Assembly: GCF_000686025.1 (NCBI RefSeq)
Contig: NZ_JMLQ01000001.1
Location: 744,001 to 808,000, forward strand
DNA length: 64,000 bases
Direction of reading: 5' to 3'
DNA from: Rhodococcus sp. UNC23MFCrub1.1
GTDB taxonomy: Bacteria; Actinomycetota; Actinomycetes; Mycobacteriales; Mycobacteriaceae
Shown: positions 34,143-42,861 of the stretch, piece after piece
Layout of the letters: each line of letters begins with the position of its first letter
Position numbering within the stretch: the stretch's first letter is position 1
Translations under genes and position numbers: made by a program
The notes under the pieces: generated by a model
The model's database searches: none
Seen by the model: the letters and a program-made list of their open reading frames with translations, nothing else
What the model was told of the DNA's origin: nothing

Positions 34143-35417
34143 CTACGCCCCCAGGAACGCAGCCAAGGCGTCGGCGTACATGTCGACGTCGTGTGCGCCC
34201 ATCACCTCGCGCGCGGAGTGCATGGCGAGCTGCGCGGCACCCACGTCGACGGTGGACAGACCGGTGCGGGAGGCGGTGATGGGGCCGATGGTGGATCCGC
34301 ACGGAAGGTCGGCCCGGTGGACGTACCGCTGCAGTGGGACGTCGGCTCGCTCGCACGCCAAGGCGAAGGCCGCGGCACCGGCGGCGTCGGTGGCGTAGCG
34401 CAGATTCTGGTTGACCTTGAGCACCGGGCCACCGTTGACCTCGATGCGGTGCGCGGGCTCGTGCCGCGAGACGTAGTTCGGGTGGGTCGCGTGCGCCATG
34501 TCGCCCGAGGCGTGGATCGACCCGGCCATCGCGCGCAGGAACTCCTCGCGGCCGCCACCACGCGCGAGCACGATGCGCTCGAGGACGGTGTTCATCAGAT
34601 CCGAGAACGCGCCACGGTCCGACATGCTGCCCACTTCCTCGTGATCGAAGAGTGCGAGGACGGGGATGCAGTCGTCGGCTTGCGCGGCCGCGACGACCAG
34701 CGCCTCGGTTCCGGCGTAGCAGGTGCCCTGGTTGTCCAGTCGCGGCGAACTGACGAGGTCGTCCGAGAGTCCCACCACTGCAGCAGGATTGAGGTCGTGG
34801 GTCATCAGTTCCCACCCGAGCACGTCGCCGGGATCCACCCCGACCTCGCCGGCGAGGAACCCGATGAACGAGTGGGGTGATCGCCCGACGCCCCAGATCG
34901 CGTTCACGTTGTTCTGCGGATCGAGGTGCACTCCCTTGCGATCCTCCGACAGGTGGATCGCCAGCTGGGGCACCCGCAGGATGGGACGGTCGACGCGCAC
35001 GAGGACGTCTCGCACCGAGCCGCCGTCACGCACACCGAGACGGCCGGAGATGCCGAGATCGCGGTCGAGCCAGGAGTTGAGCCACGCGCCGCCGTACGGC
35101 TCCAGGGCGACCATCTGCCACCCGGCGACGTCGAGATCGGGGTTCTGCTTGACGCGGAGGTTCGGACTGTCGGTGTGCCCGCCCACGATGCGGAACGCCG
35201 CGTCGGGCGCGCGTTCGGTGGACCAAGCGATGATCGAACCACCGCGGACGACGAGGTACCGGCCGGGCTCGGAGGGCCACGCTTCGGTCTCGGCCACGGC
35301 GGTGAACCCGTGCGCCGCCAGTTCCGAGGCCACCGTCTCGACGACGTGGAACGGCGACGGTGACGCGTCGACGAAGGAACAGAGGCCGGCCGCGGTCGCG
35401 GAGGTGAGGGACGCCAT
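34143..35417 (-). CDS. pepC: M18 family aspartyl aminopeptidase
   Basis: A 424-residue metallo-aminopeptidase of family M18 (aspartyl aminopeptidase). The di-metal site is visible in [19 protein letters not shown] (His and Asp), [14 protein letters not shown] (catalytic and bridging Glu) and the C-terminal [16 protein letters not shown]. The protein is the Rv0800 (PepC) counterpart and lies close to purL as in M. tuberculosis. The ATG at 35415-35417 ([13 protein letters not shown]) was preferred to the longer frame starting at 35471. It probably releases N-terminal acidic residues from peptides. Confidence 0.94.
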   Translation of the reverse strand: MASLTSATAAGLCSFVDASPSPFHVVETVASELAAHGFTAVAETEAWPSEPGRYLVVRGGSIIAWSTERAPDAAFRIVGGHTDSPNLRVKQNPDLDVAGWQMVALEPYGGAWLNSWLDRDLGISGRLGVRDGGSVRDVLVRVDRPILRVPQLAIHLSEDRKGVHLDPQNNVNAIWGVGRSPHSFIGFLAGEVGVDPGDVLGWELMTHDLNPAAVVGLSDDLVSSPRLDNQGTCYAGTEALVVAAAQADDCIPVLALFDHEEVGSMSDRGAFSDLMNTVLERIVLARGGGREEFLRAMAGSIHASGDMAHATHPNYVSRHEPAHRIEVNGGPVLKVNQNLRYATDAAGAAAFALACERADVPLQRYVHRADLPCGSTIGPITASRTGLSTVDVGAAQLAMHSAREVMGAHDVDMYADALAAFLGA

Positions 35418-35454
35418 GGTCACCGATCGTAGAGAGACGGGGTGCGGAGACAGC

Positions 35455-35489
35455 GATGCCGGGCCCACCACGAGGGTGGACCCGGCATC
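35455..35489 (-). terminator. Terminator after small peptide 1
   Basis: A 15-nt stem with one mismatch (GATGCCGGGCCCACC and its partner) and a 5-nt loop, 17 nt after the stop of the 32-residue peptide gene. Confidence 0.8.
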
Positions 35490-35505
35490 ACGAGTCGAGA
35501 AGGGT

Positions 35506-35604
35506 TCAGCTGAAGAAGCTCAGGCCGTCGAGGAAGCTTCCGGCGCCACCGAAGATGTCGGACAGTGCACCGAGAAGGTCGACGAAGCTGGCGAGGTCGG
35601 TCAT
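35506..35604 (-). CDS. Small amphipathic peptide 1 (32 aa, FFS C-terminus)
   Basis: Thirty-two residues, [20 protein letters not shown] then [12 protein letters not shown]. The start codon follows AGGGAG. It has no Lys, Arg, Cys or signal peptide, is acidic and strongly amphipathic, and shares the C-terminus DGLSFFS and overall pattern with a second peptide 283 nt upstream. It has its own terminator and an AT-rich promoter region, so it is probably a separate, well-expressed transcript. Size, acidity, lack of a signal sequence and the terminal Phe-Ser recall corynebacterial PorA/PorH channel peptides, of which PorH is mycoloylated on a Ser near its C-terminus; this is an analogy, not homology shown. 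Confidence 0.75.
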   Translation of the reverse strand: MTDLASFVDLLGALSDIFGGAGSFLDGLSFFS

Positions 35605-35841
35605 GAGGAGCTCCCTTTGTGAGGTTGGTGGGCTTGTTGCCCGCTTGCTAAGTAATCCACACAAAAGAATGGCTCGCAACCCGAAAATTGTCGCGATTCG
35701 GTGACGAGAATCGACTCACGGGTCGATCTGTGCACCACCTGCAACGCCGTGCCACGGGTGAGCCATTGTCACCAGCACTGCCACCACGCGTGGACTCCGA
35801 CCCGATCCGACGCCGACTCCTGCCATTCCACGCCGGGCACA

Positions 35842-35877
35842 CCTGTGGGGCGGACTCGGCCGAGTTCGCCCCACAGG
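35842..35877 (-). terminator. Terminator after small peptide 2
   Basis: CCTGTGGGGCGGACTCG pairs with its complement through 17 positions (one G-T), 10 nt after the stop of the 33-residue peptide gene. It ends that transcript before the promoter of peptide 1. The sequence from 35605 to 35841 holds the peptide 1 promoter, with an AT-rich stretch at 35645-35690, and no other gene. Confidence 0.8.
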
Positions 35878-35887
35878 GATGATCGGG

Positions 35888-35989
35888 TCAGCTGAAGAAG
35901 GACAGTCCGTCGAAGATCGATCCGAGCGCGTCGACGATCCCGGACAGGTTCTGGAAGAGTTCGAGCAGATCGGTGAGGTCGGAGGACAT
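35888..35989 (-). CDS. Small amphipathic peptide 2 (33 aa, FFS C-terminus)
   Basis: Thirty-three residues, MSSDLTDLLELFQNLSG then IVDALGSIFDGLSFFS. The start codon follows AAGGGAG. It is a paralog of the 32-residue peptide downstream: both begin M-S/T, have DL and LL repeats at helix spacing, a glycine hinge and end DGLSFFS. No basic residue, cysteine or signal peptide is present. A strong hairpin follows the stop, and a 15-bp palindrome lies 57 bp upstream of the start. Too short for normal gene callers, it is supported by the paralogy, ribosome-binding site and terminator. Confidence 0.75.
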   Translation of the reverse strand: MSSDLTDLLELFQNLSGIVDALGSIFDGLSFFS

Positions 35990-36045
35990 GGTGACTCCCT
36001 TGGCGCGGTGGTGACGAACGGTCGTCCGCCGACGTCAGTTACTCA

Positions 36046-36060
36046 TAGTGACAGTCACTA
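36046..36060. promoter_or_regulatory. 15-bp perfect palindrome, operator candidate
   Basis: TAGTGAC-A-GTCACTA, centred between the divergent small peptide 2 (start 35989) and the GH13 gene (start 36147). The size and symmetry suit a TetR-type repressor. No regulator gene is adjacent. Confidence 0.6.
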
Positions 36061-36146
36061 CACAACCGGAATCGAATTGTGCGATCCGACAAGCAGACCG
36101 TCGCTCGGCGAACCCTCGCCGAGACCGGGAAAAAGGGGGAAATGTG

Positions 36147-37409
36147 ATGCAGGACTGGGTCGATCACGTCATCTGGTGGCAGGTGTACCCCCTCGGGTTC
36201 GTCGGCGCCGAGGCCGAGGCAGTGGACCGCATCGAACACCGACTCGACCGGATCGAGGGCTGGTTCGACTACCTCCTCGAGCTCGGGTGCAACGGCCTCG
36301 CACTCGGCCCGGTGTTCGCGTCGGAGACCCACGGCTACGACACCGTCGACCATCTCCGCATCGATTCCCGTCTGGGAACCGACAGCGACATGGACGCACT
36401 CATCGGTGCGGCACGCGCCAAGGGCATCCGAGTTCTGCTCGACGGCGTCTTCAACCACGTCGGCAGGAGCCACCCGCAGTTCGTTCGTGCGGAGCAGGAC
36501 GGGCCCGACTCGGACGCGGGGCGGTGGTTCCGTTGGAAGGACGGTCGGCCGCGCACGTTCGAGGGCCACGATCTGCTGGTCGAGTTGAACCATGACGAGC
36601 CGGCGGTGCAGGAGCACGTCGCACAGGTCATGACGCACTGGCTCGACCGCGGTGTCGACGGATGGCGGCTCGACGCGGCGTACGCGGTCTCACCGGCCTT
36701 CTGGGCGGCGGTGCTCCCCCGTGTGCGAGAGGCACATCCCGACGCCTGGATCGTCGGCGAGATGATCCACGGGGACTACGCGTCGTACGTGCGGGAGTCC
36801 GGACTCGACTCGATCACGCAGTACGAGCTGTGGAAGGCGACGTGGAGCGCCCTGAAGGACGCGAACTTCTTCGAGTTCGCCCACGCGCTGGGGCGCCACG
36901 ACGAGTTGCTGCCCACGTTCGTTCCGGCGACGTTCGTCGGCAACCACGACGTCACCCGGATCGCGTCCACCCTCGACGACGACGATGCCGACATCGCCGC
37001 CGCGCTGCTGTTCTTCGTGGCGGGAACGCCGACGGTGTACTACGGCGACGAGCAGGGATTCCGCGGGATCAAGGAGGAGCGGGTGGGTGGCGACGATGCC
37101 ATCCGACCCGAGTTCCCGGCGACACCCGACGATCTGGCGCCGTACGGATGGCCGCACTACCGGCGCCACCAGGCCCTGATCGCGATGCGGCGACGGTTCC
37201 CGTGGCTGCACCGTGCGCACGCCGAGGTGTCCGGACTGGAGAACACCGCGGTCACCCTCACCGCGACGGACGGCACGACGACGCTGGTGCTGTCGGCGAA
37301 CATCGGCGACGCACCCGTGCCTCGACCGGCCGGAGACATCGTGGCAGCAGCCGACGGAGTGGAGAACGACCTGCGGCCGCACTCCTGGGCGGTGACCGTC
37401 AGGCCGTGA
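36147..37409 (+). CDS. GH13 alpha-amylase-family glycosidase
   Basis: A 420-residue cytoplasmic (no signal peptide) GH13 enzyme. The conserved regions are DGVFNHVG (region I), GWRLDAAYA (region II, nucleophile Asp), [10 protein letters not shown] (acid/base Glu) and [10 protein letters not shown] (region IV, transition-state Asp). The start ATG at 36147 follows AAGGGGGA; a GTG sits one codon upstream. Its length is short for a complete alpha-amylase, suggesting a maltodextrin- or trehalose-related glycosidase/glucosyltransferase. Its 3' end overlaps purQ by 11 nt. The substrate is unknown. Confidence 0.9.
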   Translation: MQDWVDHVIWWQVYPLGFVGAEAEAVDRIEHRLDRIEGWFDYLLELGCNGLALGPVFASETHGYDTVDHLRIDSRLGTDSDMDALIGAARAKGIRVLLDGVFNHVGRSHPQFVRAEQDGPDSDAGRWFRWKDGRPRTFEGHDLLVELNHDEPAVQEHVAQVMTHWLDRGVDGWRLDAAYAVSPAFWAAVLPRVREAHPDAWIVGEMIHGDYASYVRESGLDSITQYELWKATWSALKDANFFEFAHALGRHDELLPTFVPATFVGNHDVTRIASTLDDDDADIAAALLFFVAGTPTVYYGDEQGFRGIKEERVGGDDAIRPEFPATPDDLAPYGWPHYRRHQALIAMRRRFPWLHRAHAEVSGLENTAVTLTATDGTTTLVLSANIGDAPVPRPAGDIVAAADGVENDLRPHSWAVTVRP

Positions 37410-38109
37410 CGATCGCGTCCAGCGCAGAGTAGAAGATGCCGAGGCCGTCGTCGCTGGGGCCCGTGAGGGCCTCGGTGGCGTGCTCGGGGTGCGGCATGAG
37501 TCCCACGATGCGCCCGTCGGCGGACGAGATGCCCGCGATGGACCGCTGCGAACCGTTCGGGTTGTCACCCGAGTAGCGGAACACGACGCGTCCCTCGCCC
37601 TCGAGCTCGTCCAGGACCGCCTCGGACGCCTGGAAGCGACCCTCACCGGACTTGAGCGGAACGAGGATCTCGGCGCCCGCCTCGTACCGCGAGGACCACG
37701 CCGAGGACGTGCTCTCGACCGTGAGCCACTGATCGCGACACGTGAAGTGGAGGTTGGCGTTCCGGGTGAGGGCGCCGGGCAGGAGTCCGGCCTCGCACAG
37801 CACCTGGAAGCCGTTGCAGATACCGAGGACGGGCATGCCGCCCTTCGCTGCGTCGATGACCGCATCCATGACGGGGGCGAAGCGCGCGATGGCGCCGGCG
37901 CGCAGGTAGTCGCCGTAGGAGAAACCGCCGGGGACGACGATGGCGTCGACGTTCTTCAGATCTGCGTCGCCGTGCCAGAGACTGACGGCCTCACCACCTG
38001 CGAGCGTGACCGCGCGCGAGGCGTCGATGTCGTCCAGCGTGCCTGGGAAGGTGATCACACCGATCCGGGCGGGAAGGCCGGAGGCCGGTCGATGTTCGAG
38101 GCGAGTCAC
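37399..38109 (-). CDS. purQ: Phosphoribosylformylglycinamidine synthase, glutaminase subunit PurQ
   Basis: A 236-residue class I glutamine amidotransferase that supplies ammonia to PurL. Catalytic Cys is in [10 protein letters not shown], and His and Glu in [10 protein letters not shown]. The typical opening [15 protein letters not shown] follows a short extension. I chose the GTG at 38107-38109, which overlaps the purS stop by 4 bp; an ATG at 38125-38127 would overlap purS by 22 nt. It is coupled to purS on the minus strand and convergent with the GH13 gene. Confidence 0.95.
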   Translation of the reverse strand: MTRLEHRPASGLPARIGVITFPGTLDDIDASRAVTLAGGEAVSLWHGDADLKNVDAIVVPGGFSYGDYLRAGAIARFAPVMDAVIDAAKGGMPVLGICNGFQVLCEAGLLPGALTRNANLHFTCRDQWLTVESTSSAWSSRYEAGAEILVPLKSGEGRFQASEAVLDELEGEGRVVFRYSGDNPNGSQRSIAGISSADGRIVGLMPHPEHATEALTGPSDDGLGIFYSALDAIVTA

Positions 38110-38339
38110 AGCCGGGTCACTTTCCATTCCTCGATGACGGTGTTGGCCAGGAAGGTCTCGGCGATCTGGTCGAGAGTCGCATCGTCGACGTCGTCGCCGA
38201 CCTCGAGCTCGAACCGCTTGCCCTGACGGACGTCGGAGACACCGGCGAAACCGAGTCGCGGCAGCGCCCCGACGATGGCCTGCCCCTGAGGGTCGAGAAT
38301 TTCCGCTTTGGGCATGACGTCGACAACCACACGGGCCAC
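38106..38339 (-). CDS. purS: Phosphoribosylformylglycinamidine synthase subunit PurS
   Basis: A 77-residue accessory subunit that links PurL and PurQ. It begins [20 protein letters not shown] and contains [19 protein letters not shown] and [10 protein letters not shown], all typical of PurS. The stop overlaps the purQ start by 4 bp. It is separated from purL by about 5 kb here, although the three subunits act together. Confidence 0.95.
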   Translation of the reverse strand: MARVVVDVMPKAEILDPQGQAIVGALPRLGFAGVSDVRQGKRFELEVGDDVDDATLDQIAETFLANTVIEEWKVTRL

Positions 38340-38428
38340 GTGAGAGCTCCTGAGCTAAGAGGGCAGATCCAGCAGGCACTTTACCCAGTCCCGAACCGCT
38401 CCACGAATCCGGCGCATACTGGGGAACC

Positions 38429-39073
38429 ATGGAGCTGACTCACTTCGGACATTCGTGCATTCAGGTGTCGATGGCGGGATCGACGGTGCTGTTCGACCCC
38501 GGCGCCTTCTCTCACGGGTTCGAGGGCATCACCGGCCTCGACGCCATCCTGATCACGCACCAGCATGCGGACCACGTCGACACCGATCGGTTGCCGGCGC
38601 TCCTCGAAGCCAACCCCGACGCGGCGCTGTACGCGGACCCGCAGACGGCCGACCAGCTCGGAGATCGGTGGACCGCCGTGAACGCGGGAGACGTCTTCTC
38701 CATCGGGGGCGTCCAGGTGACGGGTGCGGGCGGCACGCACGCGACGATCCACCCGGACATCCCGCTGATCGACAACATCGCGTATCTCCTCGGCACGCCG
38801 GAACAGCCCGGGCAGCTGATGCATCCCGGCGACTCGCTCTTCGTTCCCGACGTGGAGATCGACGTGCTGGCACTTCCCGCAGCGGCCCCGTGGATGAAGA
38901 TCGGCGAGGGCATCGACTTCCTCCGCGCCGTCTCTCCGCGACTGGCCGTTCCCATCCACCAGGCCATCGTCGCGCCGGACGCGCGCGGCATCTACTACGG
39001 CATGCTGTCGGGCCTCGCGGGCGAAGGGACGGAGTTCCGCGCCCTGGAGGAGGAGACGGGCACGTCGCTCTAG
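38429..39073 (+). CDS. MBL-fold metal-dependent hydrolase, Rv0786c-type
   Basis: A 214-residue metallo-beta-lactamase-fold protein of the UlaG-like group. The metal-binding motif is [12 protein letters not shown] and a further His occurs in GGTHATIH; the C-terminal [19 protein letters not shown] completes the site. The ATG at 38429 comes 7 nt after CATACT, so it is probably leaderless. The counterpart is Rv0786c, next to purS/purQ in M. tuberculosis. No substrate is known; zinc-dependent phosphodiester or lactone cleavage is possible. Confidence 0.88.
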   Translation: MELTHFGHSCIQVSMAGSTVLFDPGAFSHGFEGITGLDAILITHQHADHVDTDRLPALLEANPDAALYADPQTADQLGDRWTAVNAGDVFSIGGVQVTGAGGTHATIHPDIPLIDNIAYLLGTPEQPGQLMHPGDSLFVPDVEIDVLALPAAAPWMKIGEGIDFLRAVSPRLAVPIHQAIVAPDARGIYYGMLSGLAGEGTEFRALEEETGTSL

Positions 39074-39104
39074 ACATTCCCGGACCGTCGTGGACACTGA
39101 CCCG

Positions 39105-39839
39105 ATGACGTGGACCAGGAGTACCTCGAAGGTCATCGGATCTGCCGCCCTGCTGGCCGTCGTGGCGGCGACCGCGGCATGCGGGACCGGGGAGTCCGGT
39201 GCGTCGGCCACCGACACACCGCCGGGGATCTCCGTGTCCGGGGTCGGCGAGATCCAGGGCACCCCGGACACTCTCACCGCTCAGATCGGTGTCGAGACGA
39301 CGGCGGACGACGTGACGACGGCGATCGACGAGGCGAACACCGCGGTGACTGCGGTGACCGAAGCGATCGCCGCTGCCGGAGTGGACCGCGCGGACATCCA
39401 GACCCGGCAGGTGTCCATCGACCCGCAGTATGCCGACGGGTTCGGGGGCGGAACCTCCACGATCTCCGGCTACCGGGCGTCGAACATCCTCGGTGTGACC
39501 GTGCGCGACCTGTCGCGAGCGTCGGCGGTGCTGGGCGACGCCACCCGCGCAGGTGGGAACGCGACCCGAGTGTCCGGCGTGTCCTTCCGCATCGACGACG
39601 ATTCCGACCTCATCGCCGACGCTCGGTCACGGGCATTCGCGGACGCTCGCGACCGAGCCGAGCAGTACGCGTCCCTGGCGGGAAGCGATCTCGGCAAGGT
39701 CCTGTCGATCACCGAGAACATCACCGGCCAGGAGTCGGCGCCCAGCTTCGACAGAAGCTCCGTCTCGTCCGCGGTGCCGATCGAGCCGGGGCAGCAGACC
39801 GTCAGTGTCTCGGTGAACGTGCAGTGGGCGCTGGGATGA
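39105..39839 (+). CDS. SIMPL-domain (DUF541) lipoprotein
   Basis: A 244-residue exported protein. MTWTRSTSKVIGSAALLAVV leads to a lipobox AATAACGT, so the mature protein should be lipid-modified at the cysteine. The rest is a SIMPL/Omp28-like domain with ISVSGVGEIQGTPDTLT at its start, the family opening, and a closing VSVSVNVQWAL. Function in this family is mostly unknown; some members are oxidative-stress or kinase-associated. An in-frame GTG at 39090 would add five residues and was set aside. Confidence 0.85.
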   Translation: MTWTRSTSKVIGSAALLAVVAATAACGTGESGASATDTPPGISVSGVGEIQGTPDTLTAQIGVETTADDVTTAIDEANTAVTAVTEAIAAAGVDRADIQTRQVSIDPQYADGFGGGTSTISGYRASNILGVTVRDLSRASAVLGDATRAGGNATRVSGVSFRIDDDSDLIADARSRAFADARDRAEQYASLAGSDLGKVLSITENITGQESAPSFDRSSVSSAVPIEPGQQTVSVSVNVQWALG

Positions 39840-39858
39840 CTCCCCGGCTGCAGTACAC

Positions 39859-41517
39859 CTAGCGCCGCAGGGCGCGTCCCGCGGCGCGTCCGGAGAAGAT
39901 GCACCCCCCGAGGAAGGTGCCTTCGAGCGAGCGGTACCCGTGCACACCGCCGCCACCGAAGCCGGCGACCTCGCCGGCCGCGTAGAGCCCCGGGAACGGC
40001 GTGCCGTCGGCTCGGAGCACTCGGGAGTTCAGGTCGGTCTGCAACCCGCCCAGCGACTTTCGCGTCAGAAGGTGCAACTTGACGGCGATCAGCGGACCCG
40101 CTGCGGCACGCCCGGTCTCGTCGAGCAGCTTGTGCGGTGTGGCGATGCGCGCCAGGCGATCGCCTCGGTAGTTGCGCGCCGCGTGGATCGCCGAGACCGA
40201 GAGGTCCTTGCTGAAGTCGTTGTCCATCTCACGATCTCGCGCGACGACCAATTTCTCCACGTCGGCGGCGTCGAGCGTGACGTCACCGATCTTGTTCATT
40301 CCGGCGACCAGTTCTGCCACCGTGTCGGCGACGACGAAGTCGACGCCCTTCTGCTTGAAGGCCTCGACGGGGCCGGGTGCGCCGGGACGGACTCGCTCGA
40401 GAAGCTTGCGCAGATCGCGGCCGGTCAGATCCGGATTCTGCTCCTGACCGGAGAGTCCGAACTCCTTCTCGATGATCTTCTGATCGAGGAGGAACCACGT
40501 GTAGTCGTGTCCCGTCGACACGATGTGTTCGAGAGTGCCGAGCGTGTCGAAGCCGGGGAACAGCGGCGCCGGTAGCTGCTGACCAGACGCGTCGAGCCAC
40601 AGCGACGACGGACCCGGCAGGATGCGGATGCCGTGGTTCGGCCACACGGAGTCCCAGTTGGTGATGCCCTCCGTGTAGTGCCACATGCGGTCCTCGTTTA
40701 TGATGTTCCCGCCCGCGGCACGCGAGATCTCCAGCATCCGACCGTCGACGTGCGCCGGTACGCCCGAGAGCATGTGAGAAGGGGTGCGGCCCATGCGCTT
40801 CGGCCAGTTCTTCTGCACCAGATCCCAGTTGCCGCCGATGCCGCCGGAGGTCACCAGCACCGCGCCGGCCCGGATCTCGAAGTCCCCCACCACGGTGCGG
40901 GACGACGTCACGCCGCGGGCGACGTCGGTCGGCTCCAGGACGGCGCCGCGCACACCGGTCGCGACACCGTCGGTCACCACCACCTCGTCGACCCGGTGCC
41001 GGAAGGCGGGGATCACGCTGCCACGGTCGATACCGTCCCGCACGATGCGTTCGAAGATCTCCACCAGTCCCGGCCCGGTACCCCAGGTGAGATGGAATCG
41101 CGGCACGGAGTTGCCGTGGCCGGTGGGGCCGTAGCCGCCGCGTTCGGCCCACCCGACGACCGGGAAGATCTTCCAGCCGCGCTCGCGCAACCAGGAGCGC
41201 TTCTCCCCCGCCGCGAAGGCGACGTAGGCCTCGGCCCACTGGCGAGGCCACTCGTCCTCGGGACGGTCGAAGCCGGCTGATCCCATCCAGTCCTGCAGGG
41301 CGAGTTCGTAGGAGTCCTTGACGCCGAGACGACGCTGCTCCGGGCTGTCCACGAGGAACAGCCCGCCGAACGACCAGAACGCCTGGCCGCCGAGGTTCGC
41401 CTCGTTCTCCTGATCGAGCAGGATCACGCGCTTGCCCGCCTCGACCAGTTCCGCTGTCGCGACCAGTCCTGCGAGACCCGCACCGACCACGACGACATCG
41501 CACTCTCGTATCCCCAT
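39859..41517 (-). CDS. FAD-binding dehydrogenase, Rv0785-type
   Basis: A 552-residue FAD-dependent oxidoreductase of the fumarate reductase/3-ketosteroid dehydrogenase superfamily. The N-terminal Rossmann motif is DVVVVGAGLAGLVATAE; the C-terminal FAD contacts are GLYAAGEVAGFGGGG and LEGTFLGGCIFSGRAAG. Rv0785 is the counterpart. The ATG at 41515-41517 is divergent from a TetR gene, with a 19-bp inverted repeat between them, so repression by that TetR protein is likely. The substrate is unknown; a steroid or fatty acyl dehydrogenation is possible. Confidence 0.88.
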   Translation of the reverse strand: MGIRECDVVVVGAGLAGLVATAELVEAGKRVILLDQENEANLGGQAFWSFGGLFLVDSPEQRRLGVKDSYELALQDWMGSAGFDRPEDEWPRQWAEAYVAFAAGEKRSWLRERGWKIFPVVGWAERGGYGPTGHGNSVPRFHLTWGTGPGLVEIFERIVRDGIDRGSVIPAFRHRVDEVVVTDGVATGVRGAVLEPTDVARGVTSSRTVVGDFEIRAGAVLVTSGGIGGNWDLVQKNWPKRMGRTPSHMLSGVPAHVDGRMLEISRAAGGNIINEDRMWHYTEGITNWDSVWPNHGIRILPGPSSLWLDASGQQLPAPLFPGFDTLGTLEHIVSTGHDYTWFLLDQKIIEKEFGLSGQEQNPDLTGRDLRKLLERVRPGAPGPVEAFKQKGVDFVVADTVAELVAGMNKIGDVTLDAADVEKLVVARDREMDNDFSKDLSVSAIHAARNYRGDRLARIATPHKLLDETGRAAAGPLIAVKLHLLTRKSLGGLQTDLNSRVLRADGTPFPGLYAAGEVAGFGGGGVHGYRSLEGTFLGGCIFSGRAAGRALRR

Positions 41518-41546
41518 GACCTCACCGTATACGTCGAACCACGTTT

Positions 41547-41565
41547 TCGATACCGTCGGTATCGA
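41547..41565. promoter_or_regulatory. TetR-type operator between FAD dehydrogenase and tetR
   Basis: TCGATACC-GTC-GGTATCGA, a perfect 8-3-8 inverted repeat directly upstream of the tetR -10 box and 30 bp from the dehydrogenase start, placed to repress both genes. Confidence 0.7.
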
Positions 41566-41569
41566 GCGG

Positions 41570-41575
41570 TACTCT
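41570..41575 (+). promoter_or_regulatory. -10 box of leaderless tetR promoter
   Basis: TACTCT ends 6 nt before the GTG at 41582, directly after the operator. Confidence 0.5.
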
Positions 41576-41581
41576 TCACGA

Positions 41582-42202
41582 GTGAGCACCCCCGACCCGA
41601 ACATCACCGAGCCGACCACGCGCCCCCCTCGCAGCGAGGTTCGCGAGCGGATCATCGCGTCCGCGATGACGGAGTTCGGTCGACGCGGGTACGCCGACGC
41701 CACGCTCGACGCCATCGCCGAGCAGGCCGGGTTCACCAAGGGCGCGGTCTACTCGAATTTCGGTTCCAAGGAGGGGCTGTTCTACGAGCTGATGGACCGG
41801 CAGGTGCTCGGTCGGGCGCGGATGTCGGTCGACCTGCTCGCCGAGCTCCCCTCCGACCTGCGGGAAGCCCAGCGGGTGCTGAGTACCCGTCTCACGGAGG
41901 CGATCTCGAACAATCGCGACTGGCATCTGCTGTTCATGGACTACTGGTCGAGGGCCCTTCGCGATCCCGAGGTGGGTGCCCGCTTCGCCCAGCACCGGGC
42001 GCAGCTCCGGGCGGCGGTCACCGACGCCGTCGTCAGCGTCACCGAGAGCTCCGGAGCGACGTTGCACGTTCCCGCGGAGTGGGTCACGTTCGTCATCCTG
42101 GCACTCAGCAACGGTCTGGCCGTCGAGGAACTCGCCCAGCCGGGCATCGTGCCCCCGCAACTGATGGGCGAGGTCGTCGGGCGCCTCCTGCACATCCCCT
42201 GA
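41582..42202 (+). CDS. TetR/AcrR-family repressor
   Basis: A 206-residue regulator. The N-terminal helix-turn-helix is seen in RERIIASAMTEFGRRGYADA, then LDAIAEQAGFTKGAVYSNFGSKEGLFYELM. The C-terminal ligand-binding part is all helical (LLFMDYWSRALRDPEV). The GTG at 41582 is at leaderless distance from TACTCT. It is divergent from the FAD dehydrogenase, and a 19-bp inverted repeat between them is its likely operator. The ligand is unknown, probably a substrate or product of that dehydrogenase. Confidence 0.88.
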   Translation: MSTPDPNITEPTTRPPRSEVRERIIASAMTEFGRRGYADATLDAIAEQAGFTKGAVYSNFGSKEGLFYELMDRQVLGRARMSVDLLAELPSDLREAQRVLSTRLTEAISNNRDWHLLFMDYWSRALRDPEVGARFAQHRAQLRAAVTDAVVSVTESSGATLHVPAEWVTFVILALSNGLAVEELAQPGIVPPQLMGEVVGRLLHIP

Positions 42203-42214
42203 CCACGAAGGTTC

Positions 42215-42796
42215 TCAGCGCCCCGAATACGTCGCCTTCACGTGCATCCGTTCGCCCTGCGGTCCGAAGATTCCCAGGTACTCGACGGGCCGGCGGTCGG
42301 CGCTGCCGAACCAGTGCGGAAGGTGAGTGTCGAATTCGGCCACCTCACCCGGACCCAGCACCAGGTCCTTGTCGCCCAGGATGAGTCGTAGCTTCCCGTT
42401 CAGCACGTAGATCCAGTGATAACCCTCGTGAGACCCCAACCGCGGGTTCTCCTCGTAGCGATCTCCGGGGACGATCTGCTTGAACGCCTGCAACCCGCCC
42501 GCCCGGCGCGTCAGCGGGACGACGGTGACGCCGTTCGTCGTGACCGGCGTGAACTGCACCCGCGGATCTCCGGTCTCGGGGGCGTCGACGATGTCGTCCA
42601 AGGGAACGTCGTACACCTTGGCCAACGGCAGCAACAGCTCGAGGCTGGGCTTGCGTTGCCCCGATTCGAGCCGGGAGAGCGTGCTCACCGGGATGCCCGT
42701 GCGATCGGACACCGCGGCCAGGGTCACGTCCGCCGCGACGCGGAGAGCGCGCAGGCGCGGACCGATCGCACTGATCACACCGTCGAAGTCGTCCAT
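42215..42796 (-). CDS. XRE-cupin transcriptional regulator
   Basis: A 193-residue regulator with an N-terminal XRE helix-turn-helix (LRALRVAADVTLAAVS, TGIPVSTLSRLESGQRKPS) and a C-terminal cupin (GSHEGYHWIYVLNGKLRLIL, GPGEVAEFDTHLPHWFG). Cupin histidines His in EGYHW and HLPHW could bind a ligand. It is divergent from the oxidase-methyltransferase fusion with 65 bp between starts, and likely controls it. The intergenic DNA holds AT-rich words (GCAAATATGTTTGTC) that may be its site. Confidence 0.85.
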   Translation of the reverse strand: MDDFDGVISAIGPRLRALRVAADVTLAAVSDRTGIPVSTLSRLESGQRKPSLELLLPLAKVYDVPLDDIVDAPETGDPRVQFTPVTTNGVTVVPLTRRAGGLQAFKQIVPGDRYEENPRLGSHEGYHWIYVLNGKLRLILGDKDLVLGPGEVAEFDTHLPHWFGSADRRPVEYLGIFGPQGERMHVKATYSGR

Positions 42797-42861
42797 ACCT
42801 CATATTGCAGTTTCGGCAAATATGTTTGTCAAATCCGCAGACTCGGGCGCACAGTGTCCGC

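Noticed and set aside
35605-35841. Short plus-strand reading frames in the peptide intergenic region
   Set aside because: Several overlapping frames of 60-90 codons exist but none has a Shine-Dalgarno sequence, conserved-looking motif or terminator; the region is better explained as the peptide 1 promoter.
42805-42861. ATG at 42805 as start of the oxidase-methyltransferase gene
   Set aside because: It adds 19 residues not fitting the flavoprotein N-terminus and lies 9 nt from the divergent regulator start, leaving no room for promoters.
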